A stretch of 64,000 nt of DNA from Cryptosporangium aurantiacum (GCF_900143005.1 NZ_FRCS01000002.1:434001-498000); one strand, 5' to 3'. Positions 1 through 8,514 are shown, counted from the first letter of the stretch. A program made the numbers and translations. Notes: generated by a model not told the origin, from the letters alone.

Positions 1-1
1 C

Positions 2-1468
2 GGCCAGGGTGCGCTGTACGTCCTGGCCGGCTGCGCGGTGTTGCTGTACCCGAGCGGGCGTCCGACCGGGCGTCCCGAACGAGCCTGGGTGCTGTACGCG
101 ATCGTGGTGCTGATCGTCGGGCAGCTCATGGTGCAACTGGTCTCGCGTCCGGAGTGGAACGGCCTCGATCCGGACGTGTTCTGGCCGAACCTCGCGTCCG
201 AGCGGTGGATCTTCGACCGAACGATCGGGGTGGTGATCGCCGCGCAGTTGGTGCTCGTGGTCTGGTACCTCGTGCTGCTGGTGCGCGGCGCCCGTCGCCT
301 GTCCGAACTGGAACGCCCGGGCACGCTGCCCGTGCTGCTGGCCACCGGCGTCACCGGCGGCGCCGCCGCGGTCCTCACCGTGCAGACCGATGCCTGGACG
401 GACCTGGACGCGCTGCTGGCGTTCTACGTCAGCTTCAACGCGATCGCGATCGCGATACCGCTGGCCGTGCTCTCCGGGGTACTCCGGGAGCGCTGGCGTG
501 AGGTCGAGGCGCCCAACCGGGTGGTCCGGATGACGTCGGCGACCACGTCGGTGGCGACGGTGCGGGACGCGCTGGCCTCGGCGCTGCGCGACCCGGCGCT
601 GGAGCTGCTGTTCTGGGCGCCGGCCGAGCAGAGTTACGTGGACCGGGCCGGGCGGCTGGTGAGGCGCCCGGTCGACCGGACCGCGACCACCGGCCGGTGG
701 TGGGTCGAGGCTCGGACCGACGAGCGTCTGCCGCTGGCCCTGGTCGCGCTCGACGAGCGGCTGCGGCTCCGTCCGGCCATGGTGGACGCCGTCCTCCGCG
801 CCGGGAGCCAGGCGCTGCTCACCGCCCAGTTGCAGGCGGTGGCGACCGCGCACCTCAAGCAGGTGCTCGCCGCACAGGCCCGGGTCGAGGAGCGGGAGAC
901 CGCCGAGCGACAGCGGCTCCAGAACGACCTGCGCGACGGAGCGCAGCGGCAACTCGTCGCGCTCTCGGCGCAGCTCACCCGACTAGCGGACAACGGTCTG
1001 CCGGAGCCGGTGCGGTTGGTGGCCGTGTCCTGCCGCGACGAGGTACGCGCGACGATCGACGACCTGCAGGCGCTGGCACGCGGGTTACATCCGCCGGTGC
1101 TGCGGACCCACGGGCTGCGCGCGGCGCTGCTCGGCGTCGCCGATCGGCTCGGGCTCGCGGTGGACCTCGCGGTGGACACCGGACGGCAGCCACCCGCCGT
1201 GGAGGCGACCGCGTACTTCGCGCTCTGCGAAGGACTGACCAACGTGGCCAAGTACGCACCCGACGCGCGGGTGCGGATCGAGGTCGCCGAGGTGGGCGGG
1301 TGGCTGCACGGCACGGTCACCGACGACGGACCCGGTGGTGCGCGCGTGATGCCCGGCGGGGGCTTGGCCGGCATCACCGAGCGCATCCGTGCGCTGCACG
1401 GATGGGCCACCGTCGAGAGTGCCGTCGGTGCCGGTACCCGCCTGCGGGTCAGCCTGCCTTGCGACTGA
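2..1468 (+). CDS. Sensor histidine kinase-like protein, 5'-truncated by window, DHp histidine replaced
   Basis: The frame is open from base 2, so the true start lies left of the window; 488 residues are visible. It begins with membrane segments and a PSGRP motif typical of actinobacterial sensor kinases, then a coiled region, a HisKA_3-type dimerisation helix and an HATPase_c domain with an N box (EGLTNVAKYA) and glycine boxes (DDGPGG, GGGLAGI). In this family the DHp box normally reads DLHDGAQ. Here it is DLRDGAQ, with a CGC codon at 932-934, so the phospho-accepting His is missing. ATP-binding motifs look intact. No response regulator follows; a partner could lie to the left. It may be a degenerate kinase, a phosphatase or a heterodimer partner. 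Fold assignment is confident; activity is doubtful. Confidence 0.85.
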   Translation, partial: GQGALYVLAGCAVLLYPSGRPTGRPERAWVLYAIVVLIVGQLMVQLVSRPEWNGLDPDVFWPNLASERWIFDRTIGVVIAAQLVLVVWYLVLLVRGARRLSELERPGTLPVLLATGVTGGAAAVLTVQTDAWTDLDALLAFYVSFNAIAIAIPLAVLSGVLRERWREVEAPNRVVRMTSATTSVATVRDALASALRDPALELLFWAPAEQSYVDRAGRLVRRPVDRTATTGRWWVEARTDERLPLALVALDERLRLRPAMVDAVLRAGSQALLTAQLQAVATAHLKQVLAAQARVEERETAERQRLQNDLRDGAQRQLVALSAQLTRLADNGLPEPVRLVAVSCRDEVRATIDDLQALARGLHPPVLRTHGLRAALLGVADRLGLAVDLAVDTGRQPPAVEATAYFALCEGLTNVAKYAPDARVRIEVAEVGGWLHGTVTDDGPGGARVMPGGGLAGITERIRALHGWATVESAVGAGTRLRVSLPCD

Positions 1469-1480
1469 CCCGCTGCAGTC

Positions 1481-1855
1481 TTACAGGCGGACGCCGAGGC
1501 GGCGCGCCGAGCGTTGGCGCTGGCGTGCCGCCCGCACTCGACGGAGCCGCTTGACCAGCATCGGATCGTGGACCAGCGCCTCGTGCCGGTCGATCAGCGC
1601 GTTCAACAGCTGGTAGTACCGGGTGGCCGACATCGAGAACTGCTCGCGGATCGCCTGTTCCTTCGCGCCTGCGTACTGCCACCACTGGCGCTCGAACTCC
1701 AGGATCGCACGTTCGCGATCGGTCAATCCTGACTCGTCCTGCTCGGGCGCGACGGCCAGGTCGGCGTCTGGCGCCCCCTCCCGATCGTCACCATGCTCCG
1801 GCCCGGCGTACTCGACGATGTCGTCGAGGGGCGCCGGGACGTGGCTGTGGTCCAT
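1481..1855 (-). CDS. DUF3263 family protein
   Basis: This 124-residue cytosolic protein has an acidic N-terminal third and a C-terminal block (LTDRERAILEFERQWW, then SMSATRYYQLLNAL) that is the hallmark of DUF3263, a small helix-turn-helix-like actinobacterial family of unknown function. The C-terminus is Arg-rich, consistent with nucleic-acid binding, but that is inference. The ATG at 1855 was chosen over the upstream start at 1915 because a GAGGAG lies a few bases before it and the extra 20 residues are low-complexity. It converges on the sensor kinase with a 12-base gap and diverges from nagA. Confidence 0.8.
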   Translation of the reverse strand: MDHSHVPAPLDDIVEYAGPEHGDDREGAPDADLAVAPEQDESGLTDRERAILEFERQWWQYAGAKEQAIREQFSMSATRYYQLLNALIDRHEALVHDPMLVKRLRRVRAARQRQRSARRLGVRL

Positions 1856-2083
1856 TGACTCCTCGTCCCTCCTCCGGCGCGTCGCCTCGCGAACAGCGTG
1901 GGGACCCGGCACCATGACTCGGCGCCGAACGTCCCGAAGCGGTTGCGGTGGCGATGACCCGGATGACCCTTGTGGCGCGGCAGCGACCCCACTCTAGCCA
2001 TCCGAACGGCTCCGGACGGGGTGGTGTGAACAGTCTGGCGCGAGCTGGGATCAGGCGGCCGGACACAATTGGCCGAAGGTACG

Positions 2084-2127
2084 ATGACCAACGGTCATGA
2101 TCTGCGTCATCCGAGGGTCATGATCTG
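2084..2127. promoter_or_regulatory. Candidate operator upstream of nagA
   Basis: An inverted repeat ATGACC-N3-GGTCAT lies at 2084-2098. Its right half continues into GGTCATGATCTG (2093-2104), which is repeated exactly at 2116-2127, 23 bases on. The cluster sits 20 bases before the ribosome-binding site of the leader ORF. It differs from the DasR/NagR-type site known for aminosugar genes. Binding of a regulator is inferred from symmetry and position only. Confidence 0.45.
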
Positions 2128-2146
2128 ATCCCGGCGGAGGAGCGGC

Positions 2147-2188
2147 ATGACCGTGCACCCCGGCCTCACTCCGGAGTCGGCCTCATGA
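2147..2188 (+). CDS. Short leader ORF (13 aa) coupled to nagA
   Basis: GGAGGAG at 2136-2142 precedes an ATG at 2147 by four bases. The frame runs 13 codons (MTVHPGLTPESAS) and its TGA overlaps the nagA ATG as ATGA at 2185-2188. This is the strongest ribosome-binding site in the region, whereas nagA itself has no obvious one, so nagA translation probably depends on this small ORF. The peptide resembles nothing I recognise; it could simply be a translational entry module. Confidence 0.45.
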   Translation: MTVHPGLTPESAS

Positions 2189-3330
2189 CGCTGCTATCCG
2201 ACGCCACACTCGTGCTCCCGGTCGGCGTCGTCCAGGGCGGCTGGGTGGCGATCGCCGCCGGGCGGATCACCGCGGTCGGCGGGCCGGAGCGGTCGCGGCC
2301 ACGCGACCCCGACGTGCTCGACCTGGGTGGCTGCTGGGTGGTTCCCGGATTTGTCGACCTGCACGTCCACGGCGGGGGCGGCCAGAGCTACGGCAGCGGC
2401 GAACCAGCGGCGATCGGCGCGATCAGCTCCCTGCACCGCGCGCACGGCACCACGTCCGCGCTGGCCAGCCTCGCCACCGCCCCGCTCGATGAGATGCTGC
2501 GCGCCGCCGCCGCGCTGGCCGACGTGGTCGAGGCGGGCACGCTGACCGGCATCCACGCCGAGGGCCCGTTCCTCTCCCCGGCGCACGCGGGTGAGCAGGA
2601 CCCGGCCGCGATGCTCGTGCCGGACGCGGACGTGCTGACCCAGCTCATCAACGCCTGCCGCGGCCACCTGCGGGTGCTGACGCTGGCCCCGGAGCTGCCC
2701 GGCGCGCTGGAACTGGTGCGGCGCGCGGTCGACCGGGGCGTCGCGGTCGCGGTCGGGCATACCGGCGCCGGGTACGAGCGGACGCTGTCCGCGATCGACG
2801 CCGGCGCCACGCTGGCCACCCACCTGTTCCACGCCCAGCCGGGGCCGACCCAGCGAGAGCCCGGGGCGGTCGGCGCGCTGCTGGAGCACCCGGACGTCGT
2901 CGTGCAGCTGATCGCCGACGGAATCCACCTCCACGACGCGCTGCTGGCGATGGTCTTCCGGCTCTGCGGTGCGGAGCGGGTCGCGCTGGTCACCGACGCG
3001 ATGGCCGCGGCGGGCGTCGGCGACGGACGGTACGAGGTGGGCTCCCGCCAGGTCGAGGTGCGCGGTGGGGTGGCGCTGGTCGAGGGCACCGGCGCGGTCG
3101 CGGGCAGCACGCTGACCCAGGACGCCGCGCTGCGCCGGGCGGTGGACGCCGGGGTGCCGCTGCTGGACGTCGTCACCGCGCTGAGCGCCACGCCCGCCCG
3201 CGCGATCGGGATCGGCGACCGGGTGGGTGCGCTGGTGCCGGGGCTCGCCGCCGACCTGCTCGTCCTCGGCCCGGGACTGGAGATCGACGGTGTGATGGTC
3301 GGCGGTAGCTGGCTGCGCGCGCCGCACTAG
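2185..3330 (+). CDS. nagA: N-acetylglucosamine-6-phosphate deacetylase
   Basis: This 381-residue cytosolic amidohydrolase removes acetate from GlcNAc-6-phosphate to give glucosamine-6-phosphate in amino-sugar recycling. The metal-binding HVH lies at residues 60-62, the family motif GIHAEGPF with its Glu near 126, and THLF and LVTDAM (catalytic Asp) motifs follow in the usual order. The usual HLFNAM is HLFHAQ here, a mild divergence. The length is normal. The ATG at 2185 overlaps the stop of a short leader ORF that carries the ribosome-binding site. A Gfo/Idh/MocA oxidoreductase follows 10 bases later and is probably co-transcribed. Confidence 0.9.
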   Translation: MTLLSDATLVLPVGVVQGGWVAIAAGRITAVGGPERSRPRDPDVLDLGGCWVVPGFVDLHVHGGGGQSYGSGEPAAIGAISSLHRAHGTTSALASLATAPLDEMLRAAAALADVVEAGTLTGIHAEGPFLSPAHAGEQDPAAMLVPDADVLTQLINACRGHLRVLTLAPELPGALELVRRAVDRGVAVAVGHTGAGYERTLSAIDAGATLATHLFHAQPGPTQREPGAVGALLEHPDVVVQLIADGIHLHDALLAMVFRLCGAERVALVTDAMAAAGVGDGRYEVGSRQVEVRGGVALVEGTGAVAGSTLTQDAALRRAVDAGVPLLDVVTALSATPARAIGIGDRVGALVPGLAADLLVLGPGLEIDGVMVGGSWLRAPH

Positions 3331-3340
3331 TCTCGGCGGC

Positions 3341-4312
3341 GTGACTACGCCGCCGTTGCGCTGGGGAATTCTCGGGACCGGAGCGATCGCCCGGTCGTTC
3401 ACCGCCGACCTGTTGACGCTCGACGACCACCGGGTCGTCGCGGTGGGGTCGCGCGCCGCCGACACCGCGCAGGCGTTCGCCGACGCGCACGGCATCCCGC
3501 GGGCGCACGGGAGTTACCAGGCCTTGGCCGAGGACGCCGAGGTGGACGTCGTCTACGTCGCAACACCGCACTCCGGCCACGCGGCGGCGGCGCTCACCTG
3601 CATCGCCGCCGGGCGCGGCGTCCTGGTCGAGAAGCCGCTGACGATCGACGCCGCGAGCGCGACCGAGGTGGTCGACGCCGCCCGCTCCGCCGGTGTGTTC
3701 TGCATGGAAGCGATGTGGACCCGGTTCAACCCGGCGATCGTCCGGCTGCGCGAGCTGCTCGCCGACGGTGCGATCGGCGACGTCGTGTCGATCCAGGCCG
3801 ACTTCGGGTTCGCGGCCCCGTACGACCCCGCGAGCCGGCTGTACGCGCCGGAGCTCGGTGGCGGCGCGCTGCTCGACCTGGGCGTCTACCCGATCTCGCT
3901 GGCCTCGATGATCCTGGGCGAGCCGTCGACCGTGCTCGCCGCGGGCGGCCTGGCCCCGACCGGCGTCGACGCGAACACCGGGATCCTGCTGGGCTACGAG
4001 TCCGGAGCGGTCGCGGTGCTGCACTGCTCGCTGCGCGGTGAGACGCCGATGCGCGCGACGATCGCCGGCACGACCGGGCGCATCGAGCTGCCCGCACCGT
4101 TCTTCCGGGCGGACGCGCTCACGCTCCACCGGTCCGGCGCCGAGCCGGTGACCGAGGTGTTCACGCTGCCGGGTCTGGGCTACACGTTCCAGGCCGAAGA
4201 GGTGGCTCGCTGCGTGCGTGCTGGCCTCACCGAGTCCCCGCTGATGACGCTGGACGAGACGCTGTCGATCATGCGGACGCTCGACCAGGCCCGCGCTGCG
4301 GTGGCGCGATAA
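3341..4312 (+). CDS. Gfo/Idh/MocA family NAD(P)-dependent oxidoreductase
   Basis: This 323-residue protein has an N-terminal Rossmann fold (GILGTGAIARSF, residues 6-17) and the family EKPL motif that contributes the catalytic Lys, then a C-terminal alpha/beta domain with a GGGALLDLGVYPI stretch. Family members oxidise or reduce sugars, inositols or cyclic diols such as trans-dihydrobenzenediol; the sequence resembles that last branch, but the substrate cannot be read from it. It starts with GTG 10 bases after nagA, so an amino-sugar-related role is possible. Confidence 0.85.
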   Translation: MTTPPLRWGILGTGAIARSFTADLLTLDDHRVVAVGSRAADTAQAFADAHGIPRAHGSYQALAEDAEVDVVYVATPHSGHAAAALTCIAAGRGVLVEKPLTIDAASATEVVDAARSAGVFCMEAMWTRFNPAIVRLRELLADGAIGDVVSIQADFGFAAPYDPASRLYAPELGGGALLDLGVYPISLASMILGEPSTVLAAGGLAPTGVDANTGILLGYESGAVAVLHCSLRGETPMRATIAGTTGRIELPAPFFRADALTLHRSGAEPVTEVFTLPGLGYTFQAEEVARCVRAGLTESPLMTLDETLSIMRTLDQARAAVAR

Positions 4313-4342
4313 CGGTCGGACGTTTGTGGTTGGGTAGAACTC

Positions 4343-4876
4343 ATGTCCGAGACGCTCGCCTGGCTGCCCGCCGCTGACCATCCCGAGCTGCTCGCACCGC
4401 TGGTGACGAGCGTCGTGGAGCAACTGACGAAGGACGGCCACCGCGTCGAGGTCGCGGCGATCGACCCGTCCGATGCGGACACCGAGGCGTTCTGCGCGCG
4501 GTACGGCGAGCCGCTGGGCGAGTCCGCGAACTGCGTCGTCGTCGCGGGCAAGCGGGGCGGCGTCCTGAAGTACGCGGCCTGCCTGGTCCTGGCCACGACG
4601 CGGGCGGACATCAACGGGCTGGTCCGCCGTCACCTCGACGTCCGCAAGGTGTCGTTCGCCCCGCTCGACGAGGTGGTCGCCGCGACCGGGATGGCCTACG
4701 GCGGGGTGACCCCGCTCGGCCTCCCGGCCGACTGGCCGGTGCTGATCGACGCCGCCGTAGCTGCTGGGGAGAGCCTGGTGATCGGCAGCGGGCTGCGGGA
4801 GTCCAAGCTCCGGCTCGGCGGTTCGACGCTGGCCGCGCTGCCCACCGCCGAAGTGCTGGAGGGACTGGGCCGGTGA
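4343..4876 (+). CDS. YbaK/EbsC-type aminoacyl-tRNA deacylase
   Basis: This 177-residue cytosolic protein has the YbaK/ProX fold. It carries CVVVAGKRGG with the conserved Lys, and the GMAYGGVTPLGL loop that shapes the deacylation pocket. The family hydrolyses mischarged aminoacyl-tRNAs in trans, for example Cys- or Ala-tRNA-Pro. Its stop overlaps the GTG of the S66 peptidase gene by four bases (4873-4876), implying translational coupling. Which mischarged tRNA it edits is unknown. Confidence 0.75.
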   Translation: MSETLAWLPAADHPELLAPLVTSVVEQLTKDGHRVEVAAIDPSDADTEAFCARYGEPLGESANCVVVAGKRGGVLKYAACLVLATTRADINGLVRRHLDVRKVSFAPLDEVVAATGMAYGGVTPLGLPADWPVLIDAAVAAGESLVIGSGLRESKLRLGGSTLAALPTAEVLEGLGR

Positions 4877-5865
4877 CGATGCTGCCCCGCCGGCTGAAGG
4901 CCGGTGACCAGATCCGGGTCGTCGCGCCGTCGATGTCGCTGAGCCTGCTGCCGGACACCATCCGGACGGCCGCGGTCGAACGGCTGAGGGCGGAATTCGG
5001 GGTCGAGGTCACGTTCGGCGCGCACGTGGAGGAGTCCGGGCCGCTGGGCACCGGTCCGATCGCCGGGCGGGTCGCCGACCTGCACGACGCGTTCACCGAC
5101 CCGGCGGTGGCCGGCATCCTCGCGGTGATCGGCGGGCACCACTCCAACCAGCTGCTGCCGCACCTCAACTTCGACCTGATCCGCGCGAACCCCAAGGTGT
5201 TCTGCGGGTTCTCCGACATCACCGCGCTGCAGGGTGCGGTGCTCGCCAAGGCTGGCCTGGTCACGTACTCCGGGCCGCACTTCTCGACGTTCGCGATGCG
5301 CGAGCACAATGAGGCGACGATCGAGGCGTTCCGCCGGTGCGTCTTCGAGGACGCCCCGGTCAGCTGGGTTCCGGCGACGACGTGGACTGACGACGAGTGG
5401 TACCGGCTGCAGGACGCCGCGGAGGGGCGACCGGCGCCGTCCCGCAACGAGGGCTGGTGGGTGCTGCAGCCGGGCACCGCCAACGGCCCGCTGGTCGGCG
5501 GCAACCTCTGCACGCTCAACCTGCTGCAGGGCACGCCGTACTGGCCGGATCTGGACGGTGCGGTCCTGGTCGTCGAGGACGACTTCGAGTCGACCGTGCA
5601 CGCCTTCGCCCGTGACCTGACCTCGCTGCTGCAGACCGGCATCGCGGTCCGCGCGCTGGTCGTCGGCCGGTTCCAGCGGCAGAGCGGCGTCACCCAGGAG
5701 TTGCTGCGGCACATCGTCACGAGCGCACCGCAGCTGGCCGGCGTGCCGGTGCTGGGCAACGTCGACGTGGGCCACACGAACCCGCTCTACACGTTCCCGG
5801 TCGGTGGTTCGTGTTACCTGGCCGCCGAGCCGGGCGCGGTGGAGATCGTGCTGACTCGTCACTGA
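4873..5865 (+). CDS. S66 family peptidase (LD-carboxypeptidase / MccF-like)
   Basis: This 330-residue cytosolic protein matches peptidase family S66. The nucleophile elbow GFSDITAL places the catalytic Ser at about residue 114, a Glu lies in VLVVEDD, and a His in the HTNP segment completes the expected Ser-Glu-His triad. The family includes LdcA, which trims recycled murein tetrapeptides, and MccF, which cleaves aminoacyl-nucleotide antibiotics. The WW-rich insertion before GGNLCTLNLLQGT resembles the MccF branch, but I cannot separate the two firmly. It is coupled by GTGA overlap to a YbaK-type deacylase. A second possible start is the ATG at 4879. Confidence 0.85.
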   Translation: MTMLPRRLKAGDQIRVVAPSMSLSLLPDTIRTAAVERLRAEFGVEVTFGAHVEESGPLGTGPIAGRVADLHDAFTDPAVAGILAVIGGHHSNQLLPHLNFDLIRANPKVFCGFSDITALQGAVLAKAGLVTYSGPHFSTFAMREHNEATIEAFRRCVFEDAPVSWVPATTWTDDEWYRLQDAAEGRPAPSRNEGWWVLQPGTANGPLVGGNLCTLNLLQGTPYWPDLDGAVLVVEDDFESTVHAFARDLTSLLQTGIAVRALVVGRFQRQSGVTQELLRHIVTSAPQLAGVPVLGNVDVGHTNPLYTFPVGGSCYLAAEPGAVEIVLTRH

Positions 5866-5909
5866 AACCCTGCCGTCAGCTGTCAGGGATTCGGCGGACA
5901 CTGACCGGC

Positions 5910-6380
5910 ATGGCTAAGTGGGAACAGTTCTCCGCGGAGGCACCGGAACTCGCGGAAGCGGTCAAGGCACGGTTCACGGCGACGAAGCACCACGTGATGG
6001 CGACCCTGCGGGCCGACGGGTCCCCGCGGGTCAGCGGCACCGAGGTCGACTTCTTCGGGCCGGACCTGATCATGGGGTCGATGTGGCAGGCCCGGAAGGC
6101 GCTCGATCTCCGGCGCGACGGCCGGGTGGCGATTCACGCGAACCCCGGCGACGGCACGATGGCCGGGGGTGACGGCAAGATCAGCGGCGTCGCCGTCGAG
6201 GTCGTCGACAAGGAGGAGCTCGCGGCGTTCGTCGACGACCGGCACCCGCCGGAGCCGTTCCACCTGTTCCGGATCGACCTCCGGGAAGCCGTGCTCACCT
6301 CGGTCGACCACGAGCGGAACCTGATGATCGTCGAGCTATGGCGGCCGGGCCGACCGGTGCAGCGCACCGAGCGGACGTGA
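5910..6380 (+). CDS. Pyridoxamine 5'-phosphate oxidase-family (split-barrel) protein
   Basis: This 156-residue protein has a flavin/F420-binding split-barrel fold. The N-terminal segment HHVMATLRADGSPRVSG and the following GSMWQARKALDLRRDGR are typical of the PNPOx-like family, whose members bind FMN, F420 or haem and act as small reductases or oxidases. The ATG at 5910 begins the conserved region; the longer upstream frame overlaps the S66 gene in another frame and is not supported. A strong terminator hairpin follows the stop. Confidence 0.8.
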   Translation: MAKWEQFSAEAPELAEAVKARFTATKHHVMATLRADGSPRVSGTEVDFFGPDLIMGSMWQARKALDLRRDGRVAIHANPGDGTMAGGDGKISGVAVEVVDKEELAAFVDDRHPPEPFHLFRIDLREAVLTSVDHERNLMIVELWRPGRPVQRTERT

Positions 6381-6384
6381 GGCC

Positions 6385-6411
6385 GGCCGTGCCCGGCGCC
6401 CGGGCACGGCC
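6385..6411. terminator. Bidirectional terminator hairpin
   Basis: A perfect 12-bp inverted repeat (GGCCGTGCCCGG at 6385-6396 and its complement at 6400-6411) has a 3-base loop. It lies between two converging genes ending at 6380 and 6421, and has no T-run. Confidence 0.6.
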
Positions 6412-6420
6412 GAACCGCGA

Positions 6421-6903
6421 TCACGGTGAGGGTGTCGCCCAGACCGTGCGCCATTCCGAGCAGGCGTCCCGCCAGGGCGCCTGCCGATCGCGGCAGATCT
6501 TCCAGAGCACCCGGTGCGGTGGTGCGGGGTCCGCCGTCGGTGCGTAGCCGGTCACCGAGATCGTGCGGCCGGCGCCCTCCCGGTGATAGATCGACCGCAC
6601 CCCACCGCTGGTCGTCCGCCACCCCACGTAGACCGAGTCACCGTCCCGGCTCAGGTCGGTGATCCCACAGACGATTCGGACGAGGTTCGCGCTGACGGCG
6701 GCGGCAAGGCAGTCCGCGGCGGCCCCGTCCGTGGCGCTGCCGGTGGCGGTGCGCGGAGCCGCCGCGGCCATCGGCAGCCCGATCGTGACCATCGTCAGCA
6801 CGACGAGTCCGGCGACAACGACCACGCGCTGCCCGGTGGATCTCCCCCACGGCGTCCCCCGACGCGGGCGGCGCCGCCCGGCGCGGTGTAACCCTTTCGG
6901 CAC
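6421..6903 (-). CDS. Hypothetical exported/anchored protein
   Basis: This 160-residue protein has an Arg-rich start, one hydrophobic segment (about residues 28-50) ending in AAAAP, and an extracytoplasmic domain with four Cys residues that could form two disulphides. I do not recognise the family. A GTG at 6903 was chosen because GGGGGAGG lies seven bases upstream; the longer frame to 6969 would put charged low-complexity residues ahead of the signal. The topology suggests secretion or membrane anchoring. Confidence 0.65.
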   Translation of the reverse strand: MPKGLHRAGRRRPRRGTPWGRSTGQRVVVVAGLVVLTMVTIGLPMAAAAPRTATGSATDGAAADCLAAAVSANLVRIVCGITDLSRDGDSVYVGWRTTSGGVRSIYHREGAGRTISVTGYAPTADPAPPHRVLWKICRDRQAPWRDACSEWRTVWATPSP

Positions 6904-7206
6904 GTTCGTTCCTCCCCCAAAGCCTTCGGGGACGCTCCCCTGCGTCCCCGCGAATCCGTTCGGATTCAACTAGTTACGCTAAGTAGTGAGCATGCGCCGC
7001 GCTGCCCCGTGGGTTCCTCCATCCGGTCAGCAGTCGCCCCGCCCGTGCGGCGGAGACGAGCCGAACGGAGGGCGCGTCGCGGAGGAACCGATCAACGCCG
7101 AGCATCCCGACCGACGTGCGGGCGCACACCGCACCGCCCCCGCGCGGGGAGGGGAGGCGCGGGGGCGGTGCGAAATACACCCCGTCACGAGACGGGAAGA
7201 CAGAGG
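6904..7206. other. 303-base gap without a gene
   Basis: No convincing coding region is visible. The gap holds the upstream region of the exported-protein gene, a small GAATCC-GTTC-GGATTC hairpin at 6951-6966, and at its right end the terminator of the metallo-hydrolase gene. Confidence 0.6.
7131..7171 (-). terminator. Terminator hairpin after the metallo-hydrolase gene
   Basis: A perfect 15-bp inverted repeat (GCACCGCCCCCGCGC at 7131-7145, complement at 7157-7171) has an 11-base loop. A smaller hairpin (CCCGTC-ACGA-GACGGG, 7181-7196) lies between it and the stop codon at 7207. There is no T-tract, as is usual in high-GC actinobacteria. Confidence 0.65.
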
Positions 7207-8412
7207 TCAGGCGACCGAACGCCACCAGCCGTCCGGTTGCCGCGGAGCGTCCACGTCGACGGCTTCACCCGGACGCGGAACCGCGACCCGGACACCGCAC
7301 TCGGCGGCTTCGTCGAGGAGCCGCTCCACCGGTTCGGCCCAGTCGTGCAGCGCGAGGTTGAACGTCCCCCAGTGCACCGGGACGAGCAGACCCCCGTTTA
7401 CCGCGACGTGCGCGGCGACACCCTCCTCGGGCGTCATGTGGATATCGGGCCAATACGGTGCGTAGGCGCCGATCTGGATCAGCGTCAGATCGAACGGCCC
7501 GTGCGCCGCGCCGATCGTGGTGTAGCCCTCGAAGTAGCCGGAGTCCCCGGTGTAGAAGACCTTGCGCTCGGCACCGGCGATGACCCAGGACGCCCAGAGC
7601 GTCGAGTTGTCGGAGCGGAGTCGCCCGGAGAAGTGGCGCGCGGCGGTCGCAGTGAAGCCCAGGCCGGCGATCGTCGCGGTCTCGTCCCAGTCCAGCTCGA
7701 CGATCCGAGCGGCCGGTACGCCCCAGCGCTCCAGGTGGGCGCCGACACCGAGCGGCACCAGGAACGAGGCCTCCTGCAGCCGGGCGAGCGTCCGGATGCT
7801 GGTCTCGTCGAGGTGGTCGTAGTGGTCGTGGGAGATGACGACCGCGTCGACCTTCGGCAGCGCCCCGAGCTCGAGCGGCACCGGGTGCAGCCGCCGCGGG
7901 CCGGCCAGCGACGACGGCGAGCAGCGCTCGCTCCACACCGGGTCGAACAGCACCCGGCGACCCTCGATCTCCAGCAAGACGGTCGCGTGACCGAGCCACG
8001 TGGTGCGCACGCCGGGCGCGGCCGGGCCCGCTAACTCGGCGAGGGTCGGGGTGACGACCGGCACCGGCTTGCTCGGCCGCCGGCGCTGACGGCCGAACAG
8101 CAGCTCGCTGAGCATGCTGCGGCCCCCGGAAGCCGACGCCGGGACGGTCACGGTCGGAGTCTCGTTGCGGAACGCGCCGTCGTGGTACCGCGGCGACTGA
8201 CGCATCCGGTCCAGCCGGGCACCGGCCGGGCGGCCGCCCAACGCGGAGGGAATGTCCCGGGCCGCCCAGGCGAGCGACGCGGCGACGCCGGTCACCGCGA
8301 GCGCGGTGAACAGCGACCGGCTGCCGACCGACCGGCGGGCCGAAGACGCCGTGACCGTGTCGATGAGCCGGGACGAGCGGAACACTTCGTCCGATAAGTA
8401 GTTCTTCGACAC
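7207..8412 (-). CDS. MBL-fold metallo-hydrolase (UlaG/NAPE-PLD-like), membrane-associated
   Basis: This 401-residue protein has an N-terminal hydrophobic stretch near residues 30-50 and then a metallo-beta-lactamase fold. The metal motif SHDHYDHLD is intact, preceded by WLGHATVLLEIEG and followed by an ARHFSGR segment, a YTGDSGYF motif with metal-bridging Asp, and a late PVHWGTF His. This arrangement is seen in the UlaG/NAPE-phospholipase D-like branch, which cleaves lactones or phosphodiesters; the substrate is unknown. GTG 8412 was chosen because AAGGGG precedes it, whereas the longer frame to 8490 adds non-conserved residues. Confidence 0.8.
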   Translation of the reverse strand: MSKNYLSDEVFRSSRLIDTVTASSARRSVGSRSLFTALAVTGVAASLAWAARDIPSALGGRPAGARLDRMRQSPRYHDGAFRNETPTVTVPASASGGRSMLSELLFGRQRRRPSKPVPVVTPTLAELAGPAAPGVRTTWLGHATVLLEIEGRRVLFDPVWSERCSPSSLAGPRRLHPVPLELGALPKVDAVVISHDHYDHLDETSIRTLARLQEASFLVPLGVGAHLERWGVPAARIVELDWDETATIAGLGFTATAARHFSGRLRSDNSTLWASWVIAGAERKVFYTGDSGYFEGYTTIGAAHGPFDLTLIQIGAYAPYWPDIHMTPEEGVAAHVAVNGGLLVPVHWGTFNLALHDWAEPVERLLDEAAECGVRVAVPRPGEAVDVDAPRQPDGWWRSVA

Positions 8413-8514
8413 GACAGATCCCCTTCCAGCTGGAGCACCCGGCTCACCTCGCACGACAACAAGAGTCGCCGCCGGGGGCTCTGATACCAATTAGCGACGC
8501 AGGTCACACGGTCG

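Noticed and set aside
2194-3495. Long open frames on the strand opposite nagA and other real genes
   Set aside because: High GC keeps antisense frames open; they lack domains, starts and ribosome-binding sites, while the sense genes have full family motifs.
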